DNA of 64,000 bases from Plasmopara viticola. Lineage: Eukaryota; Oomycota; Peronosporomycetes; Peronosporales; Peronosporaceae. The translations under genes were made by a program, and so were the position numbers. Every line of letters begins with the position of its first letter. Within the stretch, counting starts at the first letter, position 1. Positions 32,420-45,321 of the stretch are shown in pieces. Where the stretch lies: positions 124,001-188,000 of the forward strand of contig MBPM02000078.1 in the NCBI GenBank assembly GCA_001695595.3, given 5' to 3'. The notes under the pieces are model-generated. The model had not been told where the DNA came from. It worked only from the letters and a program-made list of their open reading frames with translations, and did not search any database.

Positions 32420-33962
32420 ATAAGAGCAAGCCCGGCTTATATTGCATCGTGGTAAGTGCGCTTCTCATCACGACCAGCAGCCAAATAGCTGCAGACACCA
32501 ACCAGACTGAGCCTCTGCAGTCACCTCACAATGAGTTTGTGGTCTCTAGTGGTACATTTGACGAGATCATGCCTCTTAGAGAAGGTCGTGACCCACACGA
32601 CAATTTAGCGCTCTATGAAGAAGCTAAATAATCCTGCTCACCTTCAGGTCCACGCACTTTCTTGGGATAACTAAAACACACTATGCTGAAATCGTTCAAT
32701 TGAGATGAAGAAGATGTGGTTGCAGCAGCTGTAAAACTGGTCGAAAATGATAGATAATGGATGCCTCTGTTGAAGGCCAAAACCAGCAAACACTAGCGCA
32801 TTCTCCCGACGTCTAACAATGTGAATGGACAAGTATTGCATGTTTTGCCACGTCCGCAAGAAACTATAGTGTCGGTGGCAAGCACTCTGCCATTAGCATT
32901 GGCAAAGCGACTGGACAGAGGTGAGCCGATAGTTATGATAGAAAATACCGCAAGAACTAGAACGCAGCACGACTACCAATTCTCGCCTTTAAGCTCTTCC
33001 AACACAAGCGTCACCGCTCCTGAAGGCCGGCTCACTAACAAGGCGTTAGAGTTTGACGTGAACAAATTCCTCGACGAGGTGGAGATCAAAAACAGTAAGC
33101 GCCAACGCATCGATTCGCGCCTTTCATTGTGGATGGACAAGCATTGTTTGCTTTGCCAAATGTAGAAGAAGATCCGATGTGGGTGGCAAGTAATGTGCCG
33201 TTTCTATTAGCGGGCAGACAAGAGAGAAAAGCGCCGACATTCAATCTGGATCCGCTGCAGAGATAATGAAGAAGCACGACTTCCGACCCACGACCTCACG
33301 CTATTCCACGAGTGATCCTGATGGTCAAATCCACAACCAGCTGGTGCCTGAGAAGGCGTTCGAGTTTGGTACGAACAAACACTTTGACGAGAAAATTCTT
33401 TTAGTCGAGCATCATTTGCACTTGCGCGAAGCAAAAGATAAATTGCGCATCCTGCGACGATAATTGGTCAGAGCGTCCCTACAGATTGGACGACTGAAAA
33501 CCCACTGTGCTAAAAAACTGTCAGGTGCTGAAAAGGTATATATATATTCACGTGGCGTTTCTTAAGGCCTTCAGCTTACAGATATACACAAGAGACGGCC
33601 AAGACGATTAGCATAATCGAATGGACTAGTGACGCAACTCCAAGCAACGGCCATCTTTGTAGAACGTTAAAGAGTCTGTAAAATAGCAGTCACTACAGGA
33701 GTTGAAGCGAATATTGGAACCAGGTTTTAGTTACTTGCTGGGAAATGGAATGGTAGTGCTGCACAACCATTAGATTATTTTTAAGGAGGCCTATACTGTA
33801 AAGTTGCTCATCATCTACGAGCTATTCTACGATTTTTGCCACAGCCGTTTATATTTGTTAAAAAAGCTGCCTCGTAAAATTTACCGCTCAAATTGGATCG
33901 TGAAGCTCTCACCCCCAAATCGTGGCAGCAGCAATCATCCAATTACAATACCCCATGACTGA
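32420..33962 (+). pseudogene. Plus-strand effector paralogue, unit 4
   Basis: Essentially a copy of the unit 3 pseudogene at a distance of 8366 bp, with the same lost start, stops and frameshifts. Open remnants lie at 32449-32631, 32821-33165 and 33266-33463. Confidence 0.8.
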
Positions 33963-34972
33963 GGACGCTACAATCCGATATGTAACATGAATGCTTCACG
34001 ACAAGATACTGAGCAATTGTGGTGCGACGATTGATACAGTCAGTCGGTGAAATTTATTGTAATAGATAACATACAACAAACTTCGGAAGATTCGGCAAAG
34101 AGTTGATAAGTAAATGAGTTTTGCGACAACAAACTTTATTTTACGCTGGATAAGGTCTTTACTCGTGATCCTCTATTTTTAGTGTCCATTCGCTCACCCA
34201 TAATCTGCGCAGCTATTAGGCATGAACGCCGCGGGAGTTTGATACTTGTACGGAAACTCTTGATGTCATTAAGCTGCCTCTCATCCCGACCATTAACTAC
34301 CATTGGTTTCCGAAACTTTCAGTTAAGACTACTATAAGTTTCCGTAACTTTTAGACGCAGCTTCAATTCGTGTTGTTTTAGTCAAAGCGCATCGATCTGA
34401 CACCTGACAAGTTAAGTTGACAAGTATTCTCCACTTTATCGGAGCAAGAAAAAGGTCTGGTGTTTGATGTGACTGGAGGGACGTCTGCCGACTATTATCA
34501 TGTAGAACACTGCAGTTTTTTTCGCCGCAGCAGGACTACCGACCCCTTCCACTTTTCGCGATTGCCGCCGCCGGGGTCGACGCATTAAGCTTAAATGGCA
34601 TAGAAGTTTATAATCCAATCAGTACTTCATACGTTTGCACGAAGGAAATTACCCCGCACGGTGGTGACTAAGTAAGTAGTGGATACGATGATCTATCCAA
34701 TGCGATGGTCTGAAGTATGGTTCTGAGAACTCGGAAGTCGAAAATCAGGCCACGAAAAATCTACATTTTATACTTAAAGAACGTGTACATACAGCGAGCG
34801 ACATCAAAACAACAAATATCAAAACACTTTGCCGCCAATTGATGTGGTTGTTACATCTGGAACCCAATCTCTTTCATTACGCTACTTAATATTCCATCTA
34901 CTGCCTTCAAGATCTGAAGACTCTGGGTCCAATCGTAAAGACTCGACGTTACATGTTGAAGTCGTAACGTCC
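33963..34972. pseudogene. 3' spacer of gene 5
   Basis: Decayed plus-strand effector fragment at about 34410-34600. No open gene. Confidence 0.4.
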
Positions 34973-36529
34973 TTAATCATGTGGTATTGAAATTGGACGC
35001 TTGCTGCTGACACCGTCGAAAATTGAAAGCTTCACGATCCAATCTGGGCGACGAACTTTACGTGGTAGTTTATCGTATAGAGACTTATGGCTGTGACTAA
35101 ATTCGTAAAACAACTCGTACATGATGATCAGCTTTACATAATAGGCCTCCTGCAAATTCTCCAGATCATCCGGCAAAACCAGCTTTCCGTTCCTTAGCAA
35201 AACTTTCACATCTGGTCTCAACAACACTCTCAAATCTTCAAGTGACTGCTGAGATACCAAATTTGCGAGCATTGTAACAGAACGGCCGTTGCTTGGACTC
35301 GAGTGAAATCGCCTTTCACCCATATTGATCATCTTAGCTGTCTCAACCGGATACTGGCAAAATGGCAAATTGAAGGCCTCGAGAAACGCTTTGTGGATTG
35401 TTTTCACCTTAACAGTCAACGGAAGAGATTCATGCACGAAGGGGTTGTCTTCAACCGTCAAAGTTTCCGGAACGCTTTGACCACTCACCGTCGCGGGATG
35501 CGCAGATTTACCATTTCCTCCTCGCAAGTGCAAATGGTGCCCAACTAAATGTGAATTTACCTCGTCAATGTTATTGTACATACCTAATTTTAATGCCTCC
35601 TGGGTAATCAGCTGGTGATCAAGTCGATCAACAGGGGCAGCGGCGCTAGTAGAGAAGGAGCCTGGAGGCGTGGGTCGGAAGTCGTGGTGCATCAAAAAAT
35701 TGACAGCATTGTTCATAATGACTGTCGATGGATCTCTGTCCAGTCTTTTTACCAATACGAAAGGCGCATTCTTTGCCACCCACACCGGAGCTTCCTTTAG
35801 ATTTGGCAAAGCATAGAATTCTTGTTCTTTCATAGTGAAAGGTGTCGGGCCGACGTGCTGGTGCTTGCTGTTTTGGACTTCCATTTCGCCAGGGCTTTTG
35901 ATCGTGTCAGAGTCCAACGCCTCCTTGTCGAGTCGAACATTGGAAGAGGCAATACTGCTCATGGAAGGGCTGGAAAGTGCAAGTTGTAAGTCGTGCTGGG
36001 TTCTACTGCTCGCAGCATTTGCCATAATGACTGACGGCTCACCTCTGTTCACTCTTTTGGCCAATACAGATGGCAAATTGCTTGCCGTCGACATTGAAAC
36101 CTTTTCTGGATTCGGCAAAGCATACAGTGCTTGCCCATATAATTCGATAGGCGTCGGGTCCATGCGCCTGCGCTTGCTAATTTCGGCCTTTAGCCTGGGC
36201 ATCAATTCATGATGGTCTCTAAATGCCTTTGCAGCTTGTGCGATCACATCTTCGGTATCCGCATTCATCGCAACCTTTCTTTTCACACCGACGTGTTCTA
36301 GCTCCTTTAAGAAATTGCGTGTAGCTGGAAGTCCGCGCTCTTCATTGAGCGCTAAGTCGTTCTGTGGGACACGACTTTCTTGAAGAGACAACACCTCATC
36401 GACTGTGCCACTAGACGCCACAAAGCCGCCGTTACTAAGTGCTTGCAGAGGCCCGCTCTGGCTGGACTCTGCAGCGATAATGCTTGCCGTAACGAGAAGC
36501 GCAGTTATCGCACAATATAGGCCGCACAT
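34973..36529 (-). CDS. Secreted RxLR-like effector candidate, copy 5
   Basis: 518 codons from the ATG at 36529. Signal peptide 1-20, RVPQ 53-56, EER 63-65 followed by GLPAT (GPPAT in copies 1-4 and 7). The post-EER stretch is VKRKVA as in copy 1, with KRRR as basic cluster, but the repeats and C terminus follow copy 2. It is the open counterpart of the broken copy 4. The promoter carries a LINE-derived insert starting 159 bp upstream. Confidence 0.8.
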   Translation of the reverse strand: MCGLYCAITALLVTASIIAAESSQSGPLQALSNGGFVASSGTVDEVLSLQESRVPQNDLALNEERGLPATRNFLKELEHVGVKRKVAMNADTEDVIAQAAKAFRDHHELMPRLKAEISKRRRMDPTPIELYGQALYALPNPEKVSMSTASNLPSVLAKRVNRGEPSVIMANAASSRTQHDLQLALSSPSMSSIASSNVRLDKEALDSDTIKSPGEMEVQNSKHQHVGPTPFTMKEQEFYALPNLKEAPVWVAKNAPFVLVKRLDRDPSTVIMNNAVNFLMHHDFRPTPPGSFSTSAAAPVDRLDHQLITQEALKLGMYNNIDEVNSHLVGHHLHLRGGNGKSAHPATVSGQSVPETLTVEDNPFVHESLPLTVKVKTIHKAFLEAFNLPFCQYPVETAKMINMGERRFHSSPSNGRSVTMLANLVSQQSLEDLRVLLRPDVKVLLRNGKLVLPDDLENLQEAYYVKLIIMYELFYEFSHSHKSLYDKLPRKVRRPDWIVKLSIFDGVSSKRPISIPHD

Positions 36530-36687
36530 GTTCCCTGCAAATCTTAACTCAAGGATAAGGCTATACTGAATTGATTGGTGAAAATTCTCTGTCCAAGTAA
36601 ATTTATTTTAGCAAGCATAGTCAGAAAAAAATGTACACGCGATTATACTTTTGACATTGCATGATTTATAGATAGTACACATTTTAA

Positions 36688-37013
36688 TTTTCGGAGAAGG
36701 TTGGGGTGACGCCCTCCTTCCAAGCGCGGGGGCTAAATGCTCGCGCGCTTCGGGCAGGTGCTTTCGGGCATCTGCAGGTCTCTAACGAGTCTCACCCTCG
36801 ACGCGACGGTCTCCAGCACCAGGGCACCACCTGGGCTCTTACCAAGTCAGAACTACACAAAATAATGGAAGACCCTCACGGCCTCGGTGCTGGCTGCACT
36901 GCCCGCCGAACGAGACTCGACGTATGCGGACACCACTCTATGCCGTGGACTAGCCATAGAGCCTAGCACGTGCATAACTTGGCAACGCGATAACGTAATA
37001 CAATACAATACAA
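36688..37013 (+). mobile_element. Short LINE-derived element upstream of gene 5
   Basis: Same insertion as 28318-28643, with target duplication tacacattttaa at 36676-36687 and 37014-37025. Confidence 0.85.
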
Positions 37014-37025
37014 TACACATTTTAA

Positions 37026-39121
37026 GTAAAAAGATGCTATTAAGAGCACGTATTTGCATGTGTGGCGAAAGAGGTATTGTCGCGTACAGCAGCCGAATAG
37101 TTGCCTCTTAAAAATTGACATTGACTTTGAAATTGGCATTAACAAATGTTTTAATTCTAACCCATTCTCTGCCTAGCTACCCAGACGAAGGTATTGTTCG
37201 AGGCACGAACGCCGTGGGACTTGATTGACTTACGCCAACTCGTATGGGAATTTTTAATTTTTAACCTGCTTCATACCCTGAACGCGACCGATCATCAATC
37301 GCCATGAATTTTGTACGCTGCTTTGAGGACCAGCGTTGTTGTCATTGAGCAAAAAGCGCATCGATCTGACGTCTAATAATTTGGATGGACAAGCATGTCA
37401 GATTAAGGTAAAAAATATTCGGGTGGCACGCGAGGTGACTTATGTGACTCGAGAGACGTGTGCTGATAGTCAATATGGGAATCACTGCAAGAAAATACAA
37501 CGCAACAAGTCTCTTGACAAGCGCCTTCTCAATATTTCGTGAGCGAAGACACCGCTTCTGAAGGTCGACTTAACAAGCAGGCGTAGGCGGCTGATCTAAG
37601 CATGACTTGTATAAATGTGAAAAGTCTATGACAAGAGGTTTCACATTCAGTCAGTACCTTTTGCACGCGCCCACAAAAATCACATCATAGAGTGGTGAAT
37701 AATGGAAGTTTGGACGGCTGGAGTCGCGCAAGGCCAGGTAAAAAAGTCCGCGCGGCGCCTTTCTACACACCCAGCCTGCCAATAGACCAGTAAAAGGTAG
37801 AGACGCTAAGTTGGTTGGTTGTCTTAATCAAACGGACAAGTGACTGAAGTCCAAGCATCGGCAAATTCCTCCGATCATTTCGCAGTATAGTAATAAAGAC
37901 CTAATTATAATGTTAAGAGTTTGCGAAAGGCTCTTATTGGAAGTGTGGCTACGGTCTCTTTCAAATCGTGCTGATCCCATGACCACAACCCAATGTCATG
38001 GTACCCGCATTCCAGTAAAACGTGGATTACGCGAACGCTCATATTCTGCGTACATAACATGTACGTAAAGAGACAAAGAGACAACAGATCGCTGCAAAAA
38101 TAATTAATATCTAAATGCTTTGCCGAGAATGAATTACCAAATTTCCCATAGGAGATGGTAATTAGTAATCCTCTAGACCTGTTAGCTCCACCGACTGACC
38201 GCGTGGTCTGTAACCACGGTTGCCATGTATATAAATGTGGAGGGCTAATGTTTCTCATCGAAGTTGAAGCGTCCTTAGTCACGGGGTAGCGGAGTTTGAT
38301 CCTTGCTGCTGCTACTCATTGCAGTTCAAAGATCAAAATCCATTCATTATAGTCAACTTTACGAAGCATATCTTTTATATAGAATCTTGCGGCTGTGGCA
38401 AAATCGTCGTACAGAATGACCAATTTCAGTAACATCAACTATTTAATATTCGGAAAAGGTTGGGGTGACGCCCTCCTTCCAAGCGCGGGGGCTAAATGCT
38501 CGCGCTTTGGGCAGGTGCTCTCGGGCATCTGCAGGTCTCTAACGAGTCTCACCCTCGACGCGACGGTCTCCAGCACCAGGGCGCCACCTGGGCTCTTAAC
38601 AAGTCAGAAGTACACAAAATAATGGAAGACCCTCATGGCCTCGGTGCTGGCTGCACTGCCCGCCGAACGAGACTCGACGTATGCGGACACCACTCTATGC
38701 CGTGGACTAGCCAGTATGAGCCTAGCACGTGCATAACTTGGCAACGCGATAACGTAATACAATCAACTATCTAACCTAATTCAAGCCTTTGGAATGGAAG
38801 AGTCACGGGCCGTTACATATAGTTGAGCTTTTGTGGCAAACCAAAATACATACCACTCTGAAAACTGAGAAAAAAAACATGTAGGCAATAAATAAGGTAA
38901 AGTTTGTAGTCAATGATTTAGCGTTGAAGTTGCACACGTCGATCCCTTGAAGACGGGGAATATTGAGCTATTGTTCATCAGAAGTTCACATGTCTTCCTG
39001 CACGCGAAAGGTGCTGAATATATTTCTAAAGATTTACTATGTCTAGCTTGCAAACTTTTTTTAAGCTAGATGCTGATATTTTAGAGTATTTCTTACGTAT
39101 TAAACTCAGCTATTTAAGTAT
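37026..39121. pseudogene. Unit 5 decayed block
   Basis: Decayed effector fragments (plus strand about 37385-37600, minus strand about 38055-38435) with a LINE-derived insert at 38447-38761. It keeps the segment near 37468 that unit 4 lost. Confidence 0.45.
38447..38761 (+). mobile_element. Short LINE-derived element, unit 5 decayed block
   Basis: Third copy of the insertion shared by units 3-5, flanked by atcaactatttaa (38434-38446) and atcaactatctaa (38762-38774). Confidence 0.85.
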
Positions 39122-40379
39122 GGGAACCGTCAAACTGCCGGTACCCTTTGAATTAAGCCAATGAGATTAAACTAAAATCCACCAATGGGAGCAGAATATC
39201 TCTGTTAATGAACACAGTGTTTTTCCAACCAATAATTGCGAAAGCAATACCCATCCGGTACCCCTTTTTGTCAACTGCCCTGTTTTTTAAGAAACAACTC
39301 CTACTCAATATTACTCTTTTTAACATCACTCTTCTCAAAATCACTCTTCCCAAAATCACTCTTCTCGCACTCTTCTTCTCGCAATGAACACTATGCAACC
39401 CCCTAGAGTGCTCTCGTACAGCACTCTGGAAGAGGCAAAGTCGGCAATTCTCATGCACGCGCGCGCCCAAGGTTATGCGTTTTGTGTTTGCTGTTTATAT
39501 CTAGTTCATTCCGTCCCGATCGTTCGATTAGAATAGGTTACACCGAAAATCTACTTGACGCACCCGTAAGGACTGTAATGAAGTTGGCCACCGAGACCTC
39601 GAAGCCGCGATAATCGACCTCGGCGTTTTTTCATAGCTGCGTTGGACACCAAATCGAATCAGCAGGTGCATACAAAGCTAACGTGATGCAGGATAAACAC
39701 ACACAGATTTTATTTCGGCTTCGACTGTTAAGCATTTGTCCAGGAAAGCATTTGCGAGGATTGCACGGCATTTGGTCCACCAGCATCAAGGTGATCTACA
39801 ACAGTAGCGTCGCATTGTCAATGAGCAAGGTATGACAAATTGTCTTTCAACATTGTCTTGCCTGGCTGTCTGGGATCTCAAGACGCTTGACTGATTGGTA
39901 GTGTGATAACGCTTTCCCAATGTGTCTGTAATTACTCCAAAAGCGAGATGTGTCGACCTATAGCAAATGACACACATTATAACACAAGGCATGGAGCTAT
40001 ATTACAGATGCCTTGCTTACAATCACCGCCCAATTGTTCATGAGACGATGGTATTCCTTTCCGCAAGCGCAACTCACAATCAGCAGTAGCAACACCCAGA
40101 AAGACGACGTAAAGGAAAGCGCATTTCGATAACTTGTTCAGTGCTGCTATCATTGACAGAAAAATATTGCTTTTATTGACGGAATTGCTCCTTTTTTCAT
40201 TGGCTAAAAACAGGGGAAACCGGCAGTTTATGAAAAAGGGGTACCGGATGAGTATTGCTTTCTCTTTTATTGATTGAAAAAACACTGTGTTCATTAACAG
40301 AGATAAACTGCTCCCATTGGTGGATTTTGTTTAATCTCATTGGCTTAAATCAAAGGGTACCGGCAGTTTAACGGTTCCC
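39122..40379 (+). mobile_element. MULE-like DNA transposon, unit 5
   Basis: 1258 bp, same ends and target site. FAR1-like ORF 39384-39536. Confidence 0.75.
39977..40153 (-). CDS. Small secreted-type ORF in MULE element, unit 5
   Basis: 58 codons plus stop, same predicted protein as units 3 and 4. One silent change lies in the codon before the final leucine. Confidence 0.4.
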   Translation of the reverse strand: MIAALNKLSKCAFLYVVFLGVATADCELRLRKGIPSSHEQLGGDCKQGICNIAPCLVL

Positions 40380-40819
40380 TTAAGTAATACTATATATACT
40401 GGCCTTATGCGGTTGCACATTTTTCTTATTATTTTGAATACGTCACATGTACGATGATGATGATTCTGCATTCATCTCGCGACATTTCATAAGCAGCTAC
40501 AAAAGTCTAAGCACGTAAACAGAAGATCAACATTTCAGATAAATGTGTCATACAGGAATCAGCTGAGCTATTTATACTCGACAGGGAGAAGGAAAAATAT
40601 TTTCGGATCTTCAAAGATGCTGTATAATCTTCGTAGACATTATTCTACAAGAAATTTTAGGGCAATGATACCAGTAGGTGAGAAACCATAGTGGAATTCG
40701 ATGCGGTAGTACCAATGCCACGATAAACTATACATTCGAAAGTTGGTAATTTTCTGTCGAGTTTAGTATTTCGGCTTCTTCGAAAACTCTTTCAATAATC
40801 AGGTGCCGAATCACCGCCA

Positions 40820-42367
40820 ATAAGAACAAGCCCGGCTTATATTGCATCGTGGTAAGTGCGCTTCTCATCACGACCAGCAGCCAAATAGCTGCAGACACCA
40901 ACCAGACTGAGCCTCTGCAGTCACCTCACAATGAGTTTGTGGTCTCTAGTGGTACACTTGACGAGATCATGCCTCTTAGAGAAGGTCGTGACCCACACGA
41001 CAATATAGCGCTCTATGAAGAACGCTGAATAATCCTGCTCACCTTCGGGTCCACGCACTTCCTTGGGATAACTAAAACACACTATGCTGAACTCGTTCAA
41101 TTGAGATGAAGAAGATTTGGTTGCAGCAGCTGTAAAACTGATCGAAAATGATAGATAATGGATGCCTCTGTTGAAGGCCAAAACCAGCAAACACTAGCGC
41201 ATTCACCCGACGTCTAACACTGTGAATGGAGAAGTATTGCATGCTTTGCCACGTCCGCAAAAAACCATATATATAGTGTCGGTGGCAAGCACTCTGCCAT
41301 TAGCATTGGCAAAGCGACTGGACAGAGGTGAGCCGATAGTTATGATAGAAAATGCTGCAAGAACTAGAACGCAGCACGACTACCAATTCTCGCCTTTAAG
41401 CTCTTCCAACACAAGCGTCACCGCTCCCGAAGGCCGGCTTACTAACAAGGCGTTAGAGTTTGACGTGAACAAATTCCTCGACGAGGTGGAGATCAAAAAC
41501 AGTAAGCGCCAACGCATCGATTCGCGCCTTTCATTGTGGATGGACAAGCATTGTTTGCTTTGCCAAATGTAGAAGAAGCTCCGGTGTGGGTGGCAAGTAA
41601 TGTGCCGTTTGTATTAGCGGGCAGACTAGAGGAAAAGCGCCGACATTCAATCTGGATCCGCTGCAGAGATAATGAAGAAGCACGACTTTCGACCCACGAC
41701 TTCACGCTATTCCACGAGTGATCCTGATGGTCAAATCCACAACCAGCTGGTGCCTGAGAAGGCGTTTTAGTTTGGTACGAACAAACACTTTGACGAGAAA
41801 ATTCTTTTAGTCGAGCATCAATTGCATTTGCGCGAAGTAATAGATAATGCACATTCTGCGACGATAATTGGTCAGAGCGTCCCTCAAGATTGGAGGACTA
41901 AAAACCCAGTATGCTAAAAGACGGTCAGGTGCCCGAAAAGGTATAAATATATTCACGTGGCGTTTCTTAAGGCCTTCAGCTTACAGATATACACAAGAGA
42001 CGGCCAAGACGATTAGCATAATCGAATGGACTAGTGACGCAACTCCAAGCAACGGCCATCTTTGTAGAACGTTAAAGAGTCTGTAAAATAGCAGTCACTA
42101 CAGGAGTTGAAGCGAATATTGGAACCAGGTTTTAGTTACTTGCTGGGAAATGGAATGGTAGTGCTGCACAACCATTAGATTATTTTTAAGGAGGCCTATA
42201 CTGTTAAGTTGCTCATCATCTACGAGCTATTCTACGATTTTTGCCACAGCCGTTTATATTTGTTAAAAAAGCTGCCTCGTAAAATTTACCGCTCAAATTG
42301 GATCCTGAAGCTCTCACCTTCAAATAGTGGCAGCAGCAATCATCCAATTACAATACCCCATGACTGA
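40820..42367 (+). pseudogene. Plus-strand effector paralogue, unit 5 (divergent version)
   Basis: Differs from the copies in units 2-4 and 6: a six-base tatata-type insertion near 41270, EAPVWVAS kept in the second repeat as in unit 1, a 5-bp deletion near 41630 that shifts frame, a private TAG stop near 41767, and CCTGAAG for CGTGAAG at the C terminus, again as in unit 1. It looks like a less homogenised allele related to the unit 1 version. Ends at the usual stop after IPHD. Confidence 0.75.
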
Positions 42368-43334
42368 GGACGCTACAATCCGATATGTAACATGAATGCT
42401 TCACGACAAGATACTGAGCAATTGTGGTGCGACGATTGATACAGTCAGTCGGTGGATTTTAAAGGTATCGTAATAGATAACATACAACAAACTTCGGAAG
42501 ATTCGGCGAAGAGTTGATGAGTAAATGAGTTTTGCAACAATAAACTTTATTTTACGCTGGATAAGGTCTTTACTCGTAATCCACTATTTTTAGTGTCCAT
42601 TCGCTCACCCATAATCTGCGCAGCTATTAGGCATGAACGCCGCGGGAGTTTGATACTTGTACGGAAACTCTTGATGTCATCCCGACCATTAACTACCATT
42701 GATTTCCGTAACTTTTAGACGCAGCTTCAATTCGTTGTTTTTAGTCAAAGCGCATCGATCTGTCACCTGACAAGTTAAGTTGACAAGAATTCTTTACTTT
42801 ATTGGAGCAAGGAAAAGGTCTGGTGTTTGATGTGACTGGGGAGACGTCTGCCGACTATTATTATGTAGAACACTGCAGTTTTTCTCGGCGCAGCAGGACT
42901 ATCGACCCTCCCACTTTTCGCGATTGCCGCCGCCGGAGTCGACGCATTAAGCTATACTGGCATAGAAGTTTATTATCCAATCAGTACTTTATACGTTTGC
43001 ACGAAGGAAATTACACCGCACGGTGGTGACTAAGCAAGTAGTGGATACGATGATCTACCCAATGCGATGGTCTGAAGTATGGTTCTGAGAACTTGGAAGT
43101 CGAAAAGCAGGCCACGAAAAATCTACATTTTATACTTAAAGAACGTGCACATACAGCGAGCGACATCAAGGCAACAAAAACTAAAACACTTTGCCGCCAA
43201 TTGATGAGGTCGTTATATCTGGAACCCAATCTCTTTCATTACGCTACTTAATATTCCATCTACTGCCTTCAAGATCTGAAGACTCTGGGTCCAATCGTAA
43301 AGACTCGACGTTACATGTTGAAGTCGTAACGTCC
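42368..43334. pseudogene. 3' spacer of gene 6
   Basis: Decayed plus-strand effector fragment at about 42780-42960. A deletion of roughly 50 bp relative to unit 5 falls near 42680. No gene. Confidence 0.4.
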
Positions 43335-44891
43335 TTAATCATGTGGTATTGAAATTGGACGCTTGCTGCTGACACCGTCGAAAATTGAAAGCTTCACGAT
43401 CCAATCTGGGCGACGAACTTTACGTGGTAGTTTATCGTATAGAGACTTATGGCTGTGACTAAATTCGTAAAACAACTCGTACATGATGATCAGCTTTACA
43501 TAATAGGCCTCCTGCAAATTCTCCAGATCATCCGGCAACACCAGCTTCCCGTTCCTTAGCAAAACTTTCACATCTGGTCTCAACAACACTTTCAAATCTT
43601 CAAGTGACTGCTGAGATACCAAATTTGCGAGCATTGTAACAGAACGGCCGTTGCTTGGACTCGAGTGAAATCGCCTTTCAGCCATATTGATCATCTTAGC
43701 TGTCTCAACCGGATACTGGCAAAATGGCAAATTGAAGGCCTCGAGAAACGCTTTGTGGATTGTTTTTACCTTAACAGTCAACGGAAGAGATTCATGCACG
43801 AAGGGGTTGACTTCAACCGTCAAAGTTTCCGGAACGCTTTGACCACTCACCGTCGCGGGATGTGCAGATTTATCATTTCCTCCTCGCAAGTGCAAATGGT
43901 GCCCAACTAAATGTGAATTTACCTCGTCAATGTTATTGTACATACCTAATTTTAATGCCTCCTGGGTAATCAGCTGGTGATCAAGTCGATCAACAGGGGC
44001 AGCGGCGCTAGTAGAGAAGGAGCCTGGAGGCGTGGGTCGGAAGTCGTGGTGCATCAAAAAATTGACAGCATTGTTCATAATGACTGTCGACGGATCTCTG
44101 TCCAGTCTTTTTACCAATACGAAAGGCGCATTCTTTGCCACCCACACCGGAGCTTCCTTTAGATTTGGCAAAGCATAGAATTCTTGTTCTTTCATAGTGA
44201 AAGGTGTCGGGCCGACGTGCTGGTGCTTGCTGTTTTGGACTTCCATTTCGCCAGGGCTTTTGATCGTGTCAGAGTCCAACGCCTCCTTGTCGAGTCGAAC
44301 ATTGGAAGAGGCAATACTGCTCATGGAAGGGCTGGAAAGTGCAAGTTGTAAGTCGTGCTGGGTTCTACTGCTTGCAGCATTTGCCATAATGACTGACGGC
44401 TCACCTCTGTTCACTCTTTTGGCCAATACAGATGGCAAATTGCTTGCCGTCGACATTGAAACCTTTTCTGGATTCGGCAAAGCATACAGTGCTTGCCCAT
44501 ATAATTCGATAGGCGTCGGGTCCATGCGCCTGCGCTTGCTAATTTCGGCCTTTAGCCTGGGCATCAATTCATGATGGTCTCTAAATGCCTTTGCAGCTTG
44601 TGCGATCACATCTTCGGTATCCGCATTCATCGCAACCTTTCTTTTCACACCGACGTGTTCTAGCTCCTTTAAGAAATTGCGTGTAGCTGGAAGTCCGCGC
44701 TCTTCATTGAGCGCTAAGTCGTTCTGTGGGACACGACTTTCTTGAAGAGACAACACCTCATCGACTGTGCCACTAGACGCCACAAAGCCGCCGTTACTAA
44801 GTGCTTGCAGAGGCCCGCTCTGGCTGGACTCTGCAGCGATAATGCTTGCCGTAACGAGAAGCGCAGTTATCGCACAATATAGGCCGCACAT
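43335..44891 (-). CDS. Secreted RxLR-like effector candidate, copy 6
   Basis: 518 codons from the ATG at 44891 (upstream GTG rejected). The N-terminal half is the same as copy 5, including GLPAT after EER and VKRKVA. From about residue 340 it carries the variants of copy 3 (GGNDKSAH, VEVNPF, AERR), and the last 70 residues return to the copy 2/5 type. This patchwork points to gene conversion between array members. Promoter interrupted 90 bp upstream by a LINE-derived element, as in copy 2. Confidence 0.8.
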   Translation of the reverse strand: MCGLYCAITALLVTASIIAAESSQSGPLQALSNGGFVASSGTVDEVLSLQESRVPQNDLALNEERGLPATRNFLKELEHVGVKRKVAMNADTEDVIAQAAKAFRDHHELMPRLKAEISKRRRMDPTPIELYGQALYALPNPEKVSMSTASNLPSVLAKRVNRGEPSVIMANAASSRTQHDLQLALSSPSMSSIASSNVRLDKEALDSDTIKSPGEMEVQNSKHQHVGPTPFTMKEQEFYALPNLKEAPVWVAKNAPFVLVKRLDRDPSTVIMNNAVNFLMHHDFRPTPPGSFSTSAAAPVDRLDHQLITQEALKLGMYNNIDEVNSHLVGHHLHLRGGNDKSAHPATVSGQSVPETLTVEVNPFVHESLPLTVKVKTIHKAFLEAFNLPFCQYPVETAKMINMAERRFHSSPSNGRSVTMLANLVSQQSLEDLKVLLRPDVKVLLRNGKLVLPDDLENLQEAYYVKLIIMYELFYEFSHSHKSLYDKLPRKVRRPDWIVKLSIFDGVSSKRPISIPHD

Positions 44892-44981
44892 GTTCACTGC
44901 AAATCTTAACTCAAGGATAAGGCTATACTGAATTGATTGGTGAAAATTCTCGATCCAAGTAAATTTATTTTAGCAAGCATA

Positions 44982-45308
44982 ATGTAATGTAATGTATTAC
45001 GTTCTCGCGTTGCCAAGTTATGCACGTGCTAGGCTCAGTCTGGCTAGTCCACGGCATAAAGTGGTGTCCGCATACGTCGGATCTCGTTCGGCGGGCAGTG
45101 CAGCCAGCACCGAGGTCGTGAGGGTCTTGCATTATTTTGTTTAGCTCTGACTTGGTAAGAGCCCAGGTGGCGCTCTGGTGCTGGAGACCGTAGCGTCTAG
45201 GGTGAGACTCGTTAGTGACCTGCAGATGACCGAGAGCACCTGCCCGAAGCGCGCGAGCATTTAGCCCCCGCGCTTGGAACGAGGGCGTCACCCCAACCTT
45301 TTCCGAGC
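44982..45308 (-). mobile_element. Short LINE-derived element in the promoter of gene 6
   Basis: Same insertion as 11906-12227, with target duplication tttagcaagcata at 44969-44981 and 45309-45321. The tail has one more aatgt unit than in unit 2. Confidence 0.85.
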
Positions 45309-45321
45309 TTTAGCAAGCATA

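Larger units (their letters stand above)
25597..33962. repeat. Array unit 4
   Basis: Nearly the same as unit 5 at a distance of about 8366-8377 bp. Contains a frameshifted effector gene, two LINE-derived inserts (28318-28643 and 30070-30384), the MULE-like element and the plus-strand pseudogene. Confidence 0.85.
33963..42367. repeat. Array unit 5
   Basis: Left and central parts are close to unit 4. The plus-strand pseudogene (40820-42367) is a different, partly older version, so a recombination point lies near 40640-40820. Confidence 0.85.
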
